DNA of 64,000 bases from Streptomyces hawaiiensis (GTDB taxonomy: Bacteria > Actinomycetota > Actinomycetes > Streptomycetales > Streptomycetaceae): positions 1,922,001 through 1,986,000 of the forward strand of contig NZ_CP021978.1 in assembly GCF_004803895.1 (NCBI RefSeq), given 5' to 3'. Numbering within the stretch: the stretch's first letter is position 1; every line of letters starts with the position of its first letter. A program made the position numbers and the translations under genes. Shown here piece after piece: positions 8,406-17,162 of this stretch. The notes under the pieces are model-generated. The model saw nothing but the letters and a program-made list of their open reading frames with translations. It was not told where the DNA came from and searched no databases.

Positions 8406-10355
8406 ATGCCTCCGCGTACGACCGACAGCACACCGGAGAGGCGCGGCGACGACCGAGCGCCGTCGACGGACCCGGAGCCCGCGGAGCGGCACGGTGGCTC
8501 GGCCGCCGGGGCGGGGGCCGCCGAGCCTGGTGCTCCGCAGGGCAGTGCGCCGGCCGCGGGCGGAGCGAACGGGGCCGGGGCGACCGTGCCACGGGCCACG
8601 ACGAAGGACGCGTCCGGCCCCGGCCAGAACCAACCCGCCACGACAGACCCGGAGCAGGAGGAGACCGAGTCCCGGACGGCGACCGCCGGTACGGAAACCG
8701 GCGAAGCCGAGGACCAGACAAACACCACCCGCACGCGAACCGGCAAGGCCGAGACCCGGACGAGCACCGCGCACACGGAAACCGGCGAAGCCGGGCCCCG
8801 GGCGAGCACCGCCCGCACGGAAGGCGGCGGAGCCGAGGGCACGGCTGGGTCCTGTGGTGGGGACCGGGTCGACCTCTCGGCACTCGGTGAGGACCGCACC
8901 GGCACCGGCACCGGCAGCGACGGCACGTCTCGCGTCTGCCCCGAAGGGAGCGACTCCCGCACGGAGCCCGGCGCCGGTCAGCGGGTCGCCGCGATGCGGC
9001 GGGCCGCCGACGGGGGGCGGCGGTGGCGGGCCCTGCATCTGGCCGGGTGTGCCGTGCTGCTGGCGGTCGCGGTGACCGGTGGGGCCGTCGCCATCGGGGG
9101 CGTGCAGGACCGCGGGGCCGGCGTCGACGCCGTGTCGGCGGCCGGGGCGTTGTCGCCCGGCGATCTCGCCCGGGGGGACCTCGACGCGGGGATCGCGTCC
9201 CTGCAGAAGCACCTCCGCGCCCAGCCGAGGGACTTCGGCGGCTGGGCCACCCTCGGCGTCGCCTACGTCGAGCAGGCCCGCACGAAGGGTGACCCCTCCC
9301 GGTACCCGCAGGCCGAGCGCGCCCTGAAGCGGTCCCTCGCACTGGAGCCCGGCAACGACCGGGCCCTGGCCGGGCAGGCCGCCCTCGCCGCCGCCCGGCA
9401 CGACTTCCCCGGCGCCCTGAACCACGCCGACCGGGCCCTGAAGCAGAACCCCTACAACGAACGCGCCCTGTGCACCCGCATCGACGCCCTCGTCGAACTC
9501 GGCCGGTACGACGACGCCGCGAAGGCCGCCGAGACCGCCGACGACAGGCGCCCCGGCGTGCCCGTCTTCACGCGGTACGCGTACGTGCACGAGCTGCGCG
9601 GCGACGTCCGCACGGCGCGTGAGGTGCTGGAGCGCGCCCTGAGTTCCGCGAACGCGCCCGCCGACGTCGCGTACGTCGCCACCGCTCTCGGGCAACTCGC
9701 CTGGAACCAGGGCGAGTACAAGACGGCCCTCGGCCACTACGCCCGTGCCCTCGCCGCCGACGACGCGTACCTGCCCGCCCTGGAGGGACGCGCCCGCGCC
9801 CAGGCCGCGAGTGGTGACCGGGCGGGCGCCGTGACGGGGCTGGAGCAGGTCGTCGCCCGCTTCCCGCTGCCCGGCCCGCTCGTCGCCCTCGGCGAGCTGT
9901 ACGAGGACCGCGACGCCGACGGCGACCGGGCGAAGGCCGGCGACCAGTACGCCCTCGTCGACGCCTGGACGGCCCTCGCCCGCGCCGGCGGCGTCAACGC
10001 CGACCTCGACTCGGCCATGGCCGCCGCCGACCACGGCGACAAGAAGGAAGCCCTGCGCTCCGCCCGCGCCGAGTGGGAGCGCCGCCACAGCGTGCACACC
10101 GCCGACGCCCTCGCCTGGGCCCTGCACGTCAACGGCCGCGACGAGGAAGCCCTGCCGTACGCCCGCCGGGCGACCGCCACCGGCTACCGCAACGCCGCCT
10201 TCCTCTACCACCGCGGCGTCATCGAACGCGCCACCGGCGGCGAAGACGAGGCCCGCACGCATCTGAAGGCCGCGCTGGACCTGAACCCCGGCTTCTCGCC
10301 CCTCGGCGCGCGCGAGGCCCGTACCGCACTCAAGGACCTGGAGGACAACCGGTGA
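8406..10355 (+). CDS. Tetratricopeptide-repeat membrane protein with a long low-complexity N-terminus
   Basis: 649 aa, start ATG 8406 behind GAGGAGAGG. Residues about 1-195 are Thr/Glu/Gly/Ala-rich with degenerate short repeats (TGEAE, TRTGKAET, TETGEAG) and look disordered. One transmembrane helix (AGCAVLLAVAVTGGAVAIGG) is near residues 218-238. The remainder is a solenoid of about nine TPR units (for example FGGWATLGVAYVEQ, ALAGQAALAAARHDFPGALNHADRAL, LNPGFSPLGAREA). TPRs usually scaffold protein complexes. The gene lies 101 nt after the DUF4331 gene and overlaps the transporter gene by GTGA, so all three are probably co-expressed and may form one envelope assembly. Confidence 0.85.
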   Translation: MPPRTTDSTPERRGDDRAPSTDPEPAERHGGSAAGAGAAEPGAPQGSAPAAGGANGAGATVPRATTKDASGPGQNQPATTDPEQEETESRTATAGTETGEAEDQTNTTRTRTGKAETRTSTAHTETGEAGPRASTARTEGGGAEGTAGSCGGDRVDLSALGEDRTGTGTGSDGTSRVCPEGSDSRTEPGAGQRVAAMRRAADGGRRWRALHLAGCAVLLAVAVTGGAVAIGGVQDRGAGVDAVSAAGALSPGDLARGDLDAGIASLQKHLRAQPRDFGGWATLGVAYVEQARTKGDPSRYPQAERALKRSLALEPGNDRALAGQAALAAARHDFPGALNHADRALKQNPYNERALCTRIDALVELGRYDDAAKAAETADDRRPGVPVFTRYAYVHELRGDVRTAREVLERALSSANAPADVAYVATALGQLAWNQGEYKTALGHYARALAADDAYLPALEGRARAQAASGDRAGAVTGLEQVVARFPLPGPLVALGELYEDRDADGDRAKAGDQYALVDAWTALARAGGVNADLDSAMAAADHGDKKEALRSARAEWERRHSVHTADALAWALHVNGRDEEALPYARRATATGYRNAAFLYHRGVIERATGGEDEARTHLKAALDLNPGFSPLGAREARTALKDLEDNR

Positions 10356-11941
10356 CCCTGCGCCGGCTGTTCGCGTCCGGCGCCGCCGTCCTCACGGCCG
10401 CCTGCGCGCTCACCCTGCTGCCCGCCGCCACGGCGAGCGCCCACCCGCTGGGCAACTTCACCGTCAACCGTTACGACGGTCTGGTCGCCGCCCCCGGCGA
10501 GCTGCGGGTCCATCATGTGGAGGACCTCGCCGAGATCCCGGCGACCCAGGCGGGGCCGGACATCGAGCGGCTGGGCATCGCCATGTGGGCCCGCGAGCGG
10601 TGCGCCGCGGCCGCCGAGGACAGCAGGGCGACCGTCGACGGACGCGGGGTCGCCCTCACCGCCGAGCGCAGCCACGCGCGCGTGCGGCCCGGGCAGGCGG
10701 GGCTCGACACTCTTCGTGTGGAGTGCGAGCTGACCGCTCCTCTCCCGGCGGGCAAGAAGACGGTGTCCCTCGGCTTCCGCGGCGCGGGGGCCTCCGGCGG
10801 CCCGGGCTGGCGGGAGGTCACCGCGCGGGGCGACCGTATGACGCTCGCCGCGTCGGACGTGCCGGAGAAGTCGATATCGGCCGAGCTGACCAGCTACCCG
10901 GAGGAGTTGCTGTCCTCCCCGGCCGACACCGGGTCGGCCGCCCTGCGGGTGCGCCCCGGCGGCGCCGCCCTGGCCGGGGAGGAGTCGGACGCTCCCGCGG
11001 CCTCCGTGCTCCCGCGCGGCGCGGACCGCTGGACGCGTGCCCTGGACGACCTGGTGGCCCGGCAGAACCTCACCGCCGGTTTCGCCGCGCTGGCCCTCCT
11101 CATCGCCGTCGTCCTGGGTGCGATGCACGCGCTCGCCCCGGGGCACGGCAAGACGATCATGGCCGCGACGGCGGCGGCCCGGGGCGGCCAGGCCCGGATG
11201 AAGGACGTCCTGCCCATGGCCGCCTCGGTGACGGTCACGCACACCCTGGGCGTGGTCGCCCTGGGCCTGTTGGTCACGGCCGGCTCGGCGGCGGCGCCGT
11301 CGGTGATCGCCTGGCTCGGTGTCGCCAGCGGCCTCCTGGTGACCCTGGCGGGCGCGAGCCTGGTCCGCCGCGCCCTGCGCAACCGCGCGCCCGCCCACCC
11401 GCACGGCCGTCATCACGACCACGGAAGCCACACCCACGACCACGACAGCCACCACCACGGCCACGCGCACGACCATGACCACCATCACGACCACGACCAC
11501 GACCACGACCATCCGCACGATCACACCCACCCCCACTCCCATCCCCACACGGTCGAGCACACCCACGGCGGTTTCACCCACAGCCACCCCGTCGCCCCCA
11601 CCCTCCGCGGCACGATCCTCATGGGCTTCGCGGGGGGACTCGTGCCCAGCCCGTCCGCCGTGGTGGTGCTGGTCGGCGCCGCGGCCCTCGGCCAGGCCTG
11701 GTTCGGGCTGCTGCTCGTCGTCGCGTACGGCGTCGGACTGGCGCTCACCCTCACGGCCGCCGGGTACGCCGTCGTCAAGGCGGGCAGCGGCATGACCCGG
11801 CTCATGGACCGACGCCCCCGCTGGACGGCGGGCCCGATGGCGGCCCTGGTGCGCCGGACCGCTCCGCTCGGCTCGGCCTTCGCCGTGGTGGTTCTCGGTG
11901 CCGGACTGGTGTTCAAGGGGGCGGCATCCGCACTCGGCTGA
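10352..11941 (+). CDS. NicO/RcnA-type nickel-cobalt transporter with a fused extracytoplasmic domain and His-rich loop
   Basis: 529 aa, GTG start overlapping the preceding TGA. A signal peptide ends near TASAHPLGNF. About 200 residues of predicted outer domain (HPLGNFTVNRYDGL, then beta-rich) precede the membrane core. The core begins with the NicO signature HALAPGHGKTIMAATAAARGG. A loop at about residues 350-405 is almost entirely His, Asp and Thr (HDHDHHHDH runs), a classic divalent-metal-binding stretch. It is followed by LMGFAGGLVPSPSAVVVL and further helices. NicO proteins move Ni2+ or Co2+; direction cannot be told from sequence. No nickel enzyme is nearby. Confidence 0.88.
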   Translation: MTLRRLFASGAAVLTAACALTLLPAATASAHPLGNFTVNRYDGLVAAPGELRVHHVEDLAEIPATQAGPDIERLGIAMWARERCAAAAEDSRATVDGRGVALTAERSHARVRPGQAGLDTLRVECELTAPLPAGKKTVSLGFRGAGASGGPGWREVTARGDRMTLAASDVPEKSISAELTSYPEELLSSPADTGSAALRVRPGGAALAGEESDAPAASVLPRGADRWTRALDDLVARQNLTAGFAALALLIAVVLGAMHALAPGHGKTIMAATAAARGGQARMKDVLPMAASVTVTHTLGVVALGLLVTAGSAAAPSVIAWLGVASGLLVTLAGASLVRRALRNRAPAHPHGRHHDHGSHTHDHDSHHHGHAHDHDHHHDHDHDHDHPHDHTHPHSHPHTVEHTHGGFTHSHPVAPTLRGTILMGFAGGLVPSPSAVVVLVGAAALGQAWFGLLLVVAYGVGLALTLTAAGYAVVKAGSGMTRLMDRRPRWTAGPMAALVRRTAPLGSAFAVVVLGAGLVFKGAASALG

Positions 11942-12056
11942 GTTACGTTCGTGAGGCATCGGACGTCAGGAGAAAAGCGGACGTCGTGAGGAAATCCGAC
12001 CTCATGGGGAAAAGACACCTCATGGAGATTTCGCCCGGGCTGCGAATGGGGGCGCC
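11942..12056 (+). repeat. Short direct repeats upstream of the kinase gene
   Basis: The 115-bp gap contains repeated words: TCGTGAGG (around 11949 and 11986), GGACGTC twice, and ACCTCATGG twice within GACCTCATGGGGAAAAG and CACCTCATGGAG. They could be a regulator-binding array or simple sequence drift. No clear -35/-10 pair is visible. Confidence 0.3.
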
Positions 12057-13721
12057 GTGTTCGAAGAACCGGGCCATGAGCGTGTGATCGCGGGCCGCTA
12101 CCGGCTCCTGGCACCGCTCGGCGAGGGCGGCATGGGGACGGTGTGGCGCGCCCGCGACGAGGTGCTGCACCGCGAGGTCGCCGTCAAGGAGGTGCGCGCC
12201 CCGGCCGGGCTGGCGGGTGACGACGTGCAGCGGATGTACGCGCGGCTGGAGCGGGAGGCGTGGGCGGCGGCCCGGGTCGCCAACCGCAACGTGGTGACGG
12301 TGTACGACGTGGCGACGGACGACGGCCGGCCGTGGATCGTCATGGAACTGGTCCGCGGCCTCTCCCTCGCGGAGGTCCTGGACGCCGAGGGCCCGATGAC
12401 ACCGCAGCGGGCCGCGCACATCGGCGCCGAGGTGCTGGCGGCGCTGCGGTCCGCGCACGAGGCCGGGGTCCTGCACCGCGATGTGAAGCCGGCCAACGTG
12501 CTGATCTCGAACGACGGCCGGATCGTGCTGACCGACTTCGGCATCGCCATGGTCGAGGGCAGCTCGGCGCTGACCATGACCGGGGAGGTGATCGGCTCGC
12601 CCGAGTTCCTCGCCCCGGAGCGGGCGCTCGGCCGTACGCCGGGCCCGGAGTCCGACCTGTGGTCGCTCGGGGTGCTGCTGTACGCGGCGGTCGAGGGCCA
12701 CTCCCCCTTCCGTCACGACACCCCGCTGAGCACGCTGCGGGCGATCGTCGACGAGGAGCTGCCGCCGCCGTACCGGGCGGGTCCGCTCGCCCCGGTGATC
12801 GAGGGGCTGCTGCGCAAGGACCCCGAGCAGCGGCTGCCGGCCGAGCGGGCCGAAGAGGATCTGCGGGTCGTCGCCGCGGGTGGCTCACCGCGCGCGGACA
12901 CCACGCGGGCGGTGCCGTTCCCACCGACGGTCGCGGGCCACCCCGAGCCCGCTCCCACGCCCCCGATGCCGTTCCCGGGTCGGTCGGCGCCGTCCGGTTC
13001 GACCGCCCCCACGACGGCCACCGGCCGGGACGGCGACCGCAGGGGCGGCGACCGCAGGGCCGGGCGGGTGCTGGTCGCGGGCGTGATCGCGCTGGCGCTC
13101 GCGGTGGGCGGGCTGACGTACGCGCTGCTGAACAACGGGGACGGTTCCGGCGGCAACGACCAGGGGGCCGGGGAGAGTACGCCCACCGCGGCCAAGAGCC
13201 CGCCGCGGAACACCGGGACCGAGAAGTCCAGCCCGTCGCCGACACCGAGCAAGAGCGAGGAGAGCAGTCCGCCGCCGCAGTCGGTGCGGGTCGCCCTGGA
13301 GGGCCGGCGCACGGACTACTCGGGCAGCTGTCCGCCGCCGAACGCCCAGGCGCCCGAGTTCACGGCGACGCTCACGGTGGGGCGGTTGCCGGCCGAGGTG
13401 AGCTACCGCTGGGTGACGCAGGACGGCCAGGTGCTCGACGGGGGCTGGAAGACGCTGTCGTTCCCGGAGGACGGCGGCCGTTCGAAGCAGGACACGGTGC
13501 GGGTGACGACCGATGCGGAGACCGGGACGTTCGAGAACGAGATCGGCGTCGAGGTGCGGGAACCGGTGCGGACGACGTCCGCGTCGGTGCCGTTCTCGGT
13601 GACGTGCGAGACGGAGACCCCGACGGACGGGGCCTCCCCTTCTCCTTCCGGCACGGACCCGGGCTCGGACCCGGATTCCGACTCGAATTCCGGCTCGAAT
13701 TCGGACGGGGACTCCGGTTGA
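12057..13721 (+). CDS. Transmembrane Ser/Thr protein kinase (PknB/Hanks type)
   Basis: 554 aa, GTG start. The kinase domain (about 14-275) has the glycine loop GEGGMGTVW, catalytic Lys44 (VAVKEV), the HRDVKPAN catalytic loop near 141, DFG near 161 and an SPEFLAPE activation segment. A Pro-rich linker, one transmembrane helix (about 337-358) and an outer domain follow. The outer domain has two cysteines (SGSCPPP and SVTCETE) likely forming a disulfide, and ends in a Ser/Asp/Gly repeat tail (PGSDPDSDSNSGSNSDG). There are no PASTA repeats, so the signal sensed is unlike that of PknB. It is convergent with the lipase gene, four bases away. Confidence 0.92.
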   Translation: MFEEPGHERVIAGRYRLLAPLGEGGMGTVWRARDEVLHREVAVKEVRAPAGLAGDDVQRMYARLEREAWAAARVANRNVVTVYDVATDDGRPWIVMELVRGLSLAEVLDAEGPMTPQRAAHIGAEVLAALRSAHEAGVLHRDVKPANVLISNDGRIVLTDFGIAMVEGSSALTMTGEVIGSPEFLAPERALGRTPGPESDLWSLGVLLYAAVEGHSPFRHDTPLSTLRAIVDEELPPPYRAGPLAPVIEGLLRKDPEQRLPAERAEEDLRVVAAGGSPRADTTRAVPFPPTVAGHPEPAPTPPMPFPGRSAPSGSTAPTTATGRDGDRRGGDRRAGRVLVAGVIALALAVGGLTYALLNNGDGSGGNDQGAGESTPTAAKSPPRNTGTEKSSPSPTPSKSEESSPPPQSVRVALEGRRTDYSGSCPPPNAQAPEFTATLTVGRLPAEVSYRWVTQDGQVLDGGWKTLSFPEDGGRSKQDTVRVTTDAETGTFENEIGVEVREPVRTTSASVPFSVTCETETPTDGASPSPSGTDPGSDPDSDSNSGSNSDGDSG

Positions 13722-13725
13722 GCGG

Positions 13726-14532
13726 TCAGTCGTTGTTGTTGAGCACGGGCAGGTAGCCGCCCGACTGGCCGGGTGCCTTCGGGTGGTAAGACTCACCGAT
13801 GTTGAGCCAGCTGACGCTGTGCAGCCAGGAGTCGCCGGAGCAGATCTCGTGGCCGGTGAAGGCGGTGCGTACGTCACCGAAGGCGAAGCCGTGGTTCGCG
13901 GCGCGCTTTGCGATGGCGGTGTTGAGGTGGTCGGAGGCGTCGTTGATGGCCTTGCGCTTGGTCTCGGACAGGCCGAGGCAGGTGGCGCCGAGCTTGTAGA
14001 AGCGGGGGTAGCCGAGGACGACGACCCGGGCCGCGGGGGCCTTGGAGCGGATGGCCGAGTACACGCCGTCGAGCTTGCCGGGGAGCGTGGAGTCGACGTA
14101 CGCCCGGGCGGTGTTGATGCGGGAGACGCAGGAGCTGTCGGACTGGGTCACACAGGTCGTCATGACGTCGGCGAATCCGGCGTCGTTGCCGCCGACGCTG
14201 ATCGAGACGAGGGCGGTGGAGGCGCCGAGCGGGGTGAGCTGACTCGCCAGAACATCACCCGTTCGGGCGCCCGAGCAGGCCGTGAAGTCGAAGGTCGAGG
14301 GTGAGTGGGCGGCGGCCCAGAGGTAGGGGTAGGCCTTGGTGCTGCGCTTGCAGTCGCCGCTGGAGCTGATGTAGCTGCCGGCTCCGACTCCGGAGGAGTA
14401 GGAGTCACCGAGGGCCACATAGCCGCCAGTTGCGGCGAGTGAGGACGCCTGCGCCGTTGCTGCCCCGGTGAGGGCGGTGCCGACGGCGAGGAGGAGCGAG
14501 CTCACGAGGACGACAAATCGGGAACGTCTCAT
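13726..14532 (-). CDS. Secreted SGNH-family lipase/esterase
   Basis: 268 aa from ATG 14532, with GGGAGG five bases upstream. A signal peptide of about 31 residues ends at AQASS. SGNH blocks: block I GDSYSSGVG with nucleophile Ser44, block II around the ARTGDVLA glycine, block III GGNDAGF, block V SYHPKAPG with the catalytic His. Six cysteines (DCKRST/TACSG, CVTQ/SCV, CLG/EICSG) should give the three disulfides known from Streptomyces lipases of this group. It hydrolyses acyl esters outside the cell. S. coelicolor has a close relative at the equivalent place, from memory SCO1725. Confidence 0.92.
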   Translation of the reverse strand: MRRSRFVVLVSSLLLAVGTALTGAATAQASSLAATGGYVALGDSYSSGVGAGSYISSSGDCKRSTKAYPYLWAAAHSPSTFDFTACSGARTGDVLASQLTPLGASTALVSISVGGNDAGFADVMTTCVTQSDSSCVSRINTARAYVDSTLPGKLDGVYSAIRSKAPAARVVVLGYPRFYKLGATCLGLSETKRKAINDASDHLNTAIAKRAANHGFAFGDVRTAFTGHEICSGDSWLHSVSWLNIGESYHPKAPGQSGGYLPVLNNND

Positions 14533-15345
14533 GGAACCTCCCTTTAGCAGGATCTCTGCCATAACCGTCGTAGCAGCTACGCGTGTTGACAGGAAGTGTT
14601 CATGCCAAGTCTTTTCGGCCTCTCCCCGATGCTCGGCGCGTTCACCACGCCTCTTGTCACACGTCCGACTCTCTTGTTACGTGCCCATGACAGGTTTGTT
14701 GACTGGTGCTCAACTCCCTTGTCCTCTTCCATGCTTGACCGAGGCTTTACTCCGGCGCCCTCCGCGCTGGACATCTTCGCCCCGGCTCCTCCATCACCGC
14801 CGGCTGGCGCACCGGCGACACCGCGACCAACACCATCTCCGGCACCTCGATGGCGACCCCGCACGTCGCGGGCGCGGCGGCGGTCTGCCTGGCGGGCCAC
14901 ACCTCGTCCACCCCGGCCTCCGGGGAACGCATGTTTATGCGACGGGAACGTGCAACTTGCGTCGCACAAGACGCCTGCCACAACGGCCAAACCAACAAAA
15001 ACGTGAGAGGCCGTTCCAGGTCTTGCCATACGGGTTCAATCGTCAATACCGTCATACATCTCACCCGCATCGGTCCGTCAGTACGCGGCTCTAGGGGAGG
15101 GCTCAAGGACCGCGACGAACCGGCGCGGGGCGCGGTAGGGGGGTGCCGTGCTCGGTGATCGCAACTGTCTCCGGGCCGTGCCGCGCGGTCGGCTGCCGTT
15201 TTTCGCCGCCGGCCAGCTTTGCCAGCTCACCCGGCGTGCCCGAAGCTCCATCTCGGCGTGCCACGGGTGAGAACCCCCCTTTCGAACCGGACTGGATCCG
15301 GACTGCCCTGGGGGGGCGGTCCACCGGACGAGAGGGACCAGACTC
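14533..15345. other. Gene-poor, lower-GC stretch containing the S8 protease remnant
   Basis: About 810 bp without an intact gene. 14570-14750 and 14930-15065 are clearly more A/T-rich than the surroundings (for example AACGGCCAAACCAACAAAAAC near 14982), which fits non-coding or decayed DNA. TTGAC words occur near 14585 and 14699 but have no convincing -10 partner. 15066-15345 is the leader region of the glycosyltransferase operon; no clear promoter was recognised. Confidence 0.6.
14764..14927 (+). pseudogene. Remnant of a subtilisin-like (S8) serine protease
   Basis: Translation gives ALDIFAP, then after a one-base frameshift GSSITAGWRTGDTATNTISG and [18 protein letters not shown]. The G-T-S-M-A-T-P-H-V-A-G block holds the catalytic Ser of peptidase family S8. 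The frameshift is a missing C in the run at 14779-14783. Both the catalytic Asp and His regions and the N-terminal signal are absent. About 55 codons of a gene normally 400 or more codons long remain, so it is a decayed fragment. Confidence 0.8.
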
Positions 15346-16167
15346 ATGAGTTCCGTACTGCAGCCGGCCGCGGCGGACCCGCATCCGCCGACCGCCGGGA
15401 AGTACCGGCCCGTCTCCTCGCACCTGGCCATAGCGCCGCCGGTGAGCGTGGTCATCCCGGCCATGAACGAGGCCGAGAACCTTCCGTACGTCTTCAAGAC
15501 CCTGCCCGACTGGATCCACGAAGTGGTCCTGGTCGACGGCAACTCCAGGGACAACACCGTCGAGGTGGCCCGCGAGCTGTGGCCCGAGGTCAAGGTGGTC
15601 GAGCAGCGCGGCAAGGGCAAGGGCGACGCCCTGATCACCGGGTTCCAGGCCTGCACCGGCGACATCATCGTGATGGTCGACGCGGACGGCTCGGCGGACG
15701 GGGGCGAGATCCTCAGTTACGTCTCCGCCCTGGTCTCCGGCGCGGACTTCGCCAAGGGCTCCCGCTTCGCCAACGGCGGCGGCACCGACGACATGACCTT
15801 CATCCGCAAGCTCGGCAACTGGGCACTGTGCACGGTCGTCAACCGCAAGTTCGGCGCCCGCTACACCGACCTGTGCTACGGCTACAACGCCTTCTGGCGG
15901 CACTGCCTGGACAAGATCGACCTCGACTGCACCGGCTTCGAGGTCGAGACCCTGATGAACATCCGGGTCGTCAAGGCCGGGCTCAAGGTGCAGGAGATCC
16001 CGAGCCACGAGTACCTGCGCATCCACGGCACCAGCAACCTCAGGGCCGTGCGGGACGGTCTGCGCGTGCTGCGGGTGATCCTTCAGGAGCGCTCCAACCG
16101 CCGTGCGCTGCGCCGCCGTTCGCCCCGGTCATCGATGCCGGCCGCGATGCGGGGAGAGGTGTCTTGA
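15346..16167 (+). CDS. Family 2 glycosyltransferase, dolichol-phosphate-mannose-synthase-like
   Basis: 273 aa. The GT2 (GT-A) fold starts at VSVVIPAMNEAENLPYVFKTL, with VVLVDGNSRDNT for nucleotide-sugar binding, the DxD-like metal motif MVDADGS and the acceptor region FAKGSRFANGGGTDDMT. There is no C-terminal membrane pair, so it is a soluble transferase acting at the membrane face. It is first in an overlapping operon with a second GT2 and a polysaccharide deacetylase, suggesting assembly of a cell-surface polysaccharide. The donor sugar is unknown. Confidence 0.9.
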   Translation: MSSVLQPAAADPHPPTAGKYRPVSSHLAIAPPVSVVIPAMNEAENLPYVFKTLPDWIHEVVLVDGNSRDNTVEVARELWPEVKVVEQRGKGKGDALITGFQACTGDIIVMVDADGSADGGEILSYVSALVSGADFAKGSRFANGGGTDDMTFIRKLGNWALCTVVNRKFGARYTDLCYGYNAFWRHCLDKIDLDCTGFEVETLMNIRVVKAGLKVQEIPSHEYLRIHGTSNLRAVRDGLRVLRVILQERSNRRALRRRSPRSSMPAAMRGEVS

Positions 16168-17162
16168 GCGGTCCCGACGTCTCCGTCGTGATCTGCGCGT
16201 ACACCGAGGACCGCTGGGAGGACATCCTCGCGGCGGTCTCCTCGGTCCACACGCAGTCGCGGCCGGCCCTGGAGACGCTGCTGGTCGTCGATCACAACGA
16301 CACGCTCCGGCAGCGGCTCGCCAGGGAGTACAAGGAGTCCTCCGGGGCCGCTGCGGTGCGGGTGCTCGCCAACGCGGGCCCCCGCGGCCTGTCCGCCGGC
16401 CGCAACACCGGCATCGCCGCCGCGCGCGGCGAGGTCGTGGCCTTCCTCGACGACGACGCCGTGGCCGAGCGCGACTGGCTGCGGCACTTCGCCGAGGCGT
16501 ACGCCGACCCGCGGGTGATGGCGGTCGGCGGACGCACGGTGCCGGTCTGGGCGTCGGGGCGGCGGCCCGACTGGTTCCCGGAGGAGTTCGACTGGGTGGT
16601 GGGCTGCACGTACCGGGGTCTGCCGCGCGGCCGGGTCCGGGTGCGCAACGTGCTCGGCGGCAACGCCTCGTTCCGCCGCAGCGCCTTCGACGCGGCGGGC
16701 GGTTTCGCCACCGGCATCGGCCGGGACGGGGACAAACGCCCGCTGGGCTGCGAGGAGACGGAACTGTGCATCCGCCTCAGCCGTGCACGGCCCGACGCGG
16801 TGCTGCTGATCGACGACCGGGCGGTGATCCACCACCGTGTTCCCGAGATCCGGGAGCACTTCGGCTACTTCCGCACCCGCGCCTACGCCGAGGGCCTGTC
16901 CAAGGCCCTGGTGGCCCGGAGCGTCGGCGCCCAGAAGGGCCTGGAGTCGGAGCGCCGGTACGCCACGCGGGTCCTGCCGGCCGGGGTGGCCCGGGGTCTG
17001 CGGGACGCCGTGCTGGCCCGGCCGGGCGGTGCGGGACGGGCCGGCGCGATCGTGGCCGGGGTGCTGACGGCGGCGGGCGGCTACGTCGTCGGCAGCGTCC
17101 GGGCCCGCCGGGGCGGCACCACGTTCCGGGTGCCGGAGGTGGAGGTGGCGGCCCGTGAGTGA
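16164..17162 (+). CDS. Family 2 glycosyltransferase (second of operon), TTG start
   Basis: 332 aa. TTG 16164 is the only start that keeps the first beta strand (DVSVVICAYTEDRW). It lies behind GGGGAGAGG and overlaps the previous TGA (TTGA). The GT2 core includes the NAGPRGLSAGRNTGIAAARGEVVAFLDDDA region with the D-D-D metal site, VLGGNASFRRSAFDAAGGF, and the ETELCIRL catalytic block. The C-terminal 60 residues contain a weakly hydrophobic stretch (AGAIVAGVLTAAGGYVVGSV) that may tether it to the membrane. It probably extends or branches the same polysaccharide as its neighbour. Confidence 0.9.
   Translation: MSGPDVSVVICAYTEDRWEDILAAVSSVHTQSRPALETLLVVDHNDTLRQRLAREYKESSGAAAVRVLANAGPRGLSAGRNTGIAAARGEVVAFLDDDAVAERDWLRHFAEAYADPRVMAVGGRTVPVWASGRRPDWFPEEFDWVVGCTYRGLPRGRVRVRNVLGGNASFRRSAFDAAGGFATGIGRDGDKRPLGCEETELCIRLSRARPDAVLLIDDRAVIHHRVPEIREHFGYFRTRAYAEGLSKALVARSVGAQKGLESERRYATRVLPAGVARGLRDAVLARPGGAGRAGAIVAGVLTAAGGYVVGSVRARRGGTTFRVPEVEVAARE

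Noticed and set aside
7761..10262. 833-codon open frame antisense to the TPR and DUF4331 genes
   Set aside because: It has low-complexity Val/Gly/Arg composition and no ribosome site, and the plus-strand genes have clear domains and starts.
11395..11560. Short-period GAC/CAC repeat as a possible CRISPR-like array
   Set aside because: The period is codon-sized and in frame with the NicO gene. It encodes the His/Asp loop, and there are no spacers.
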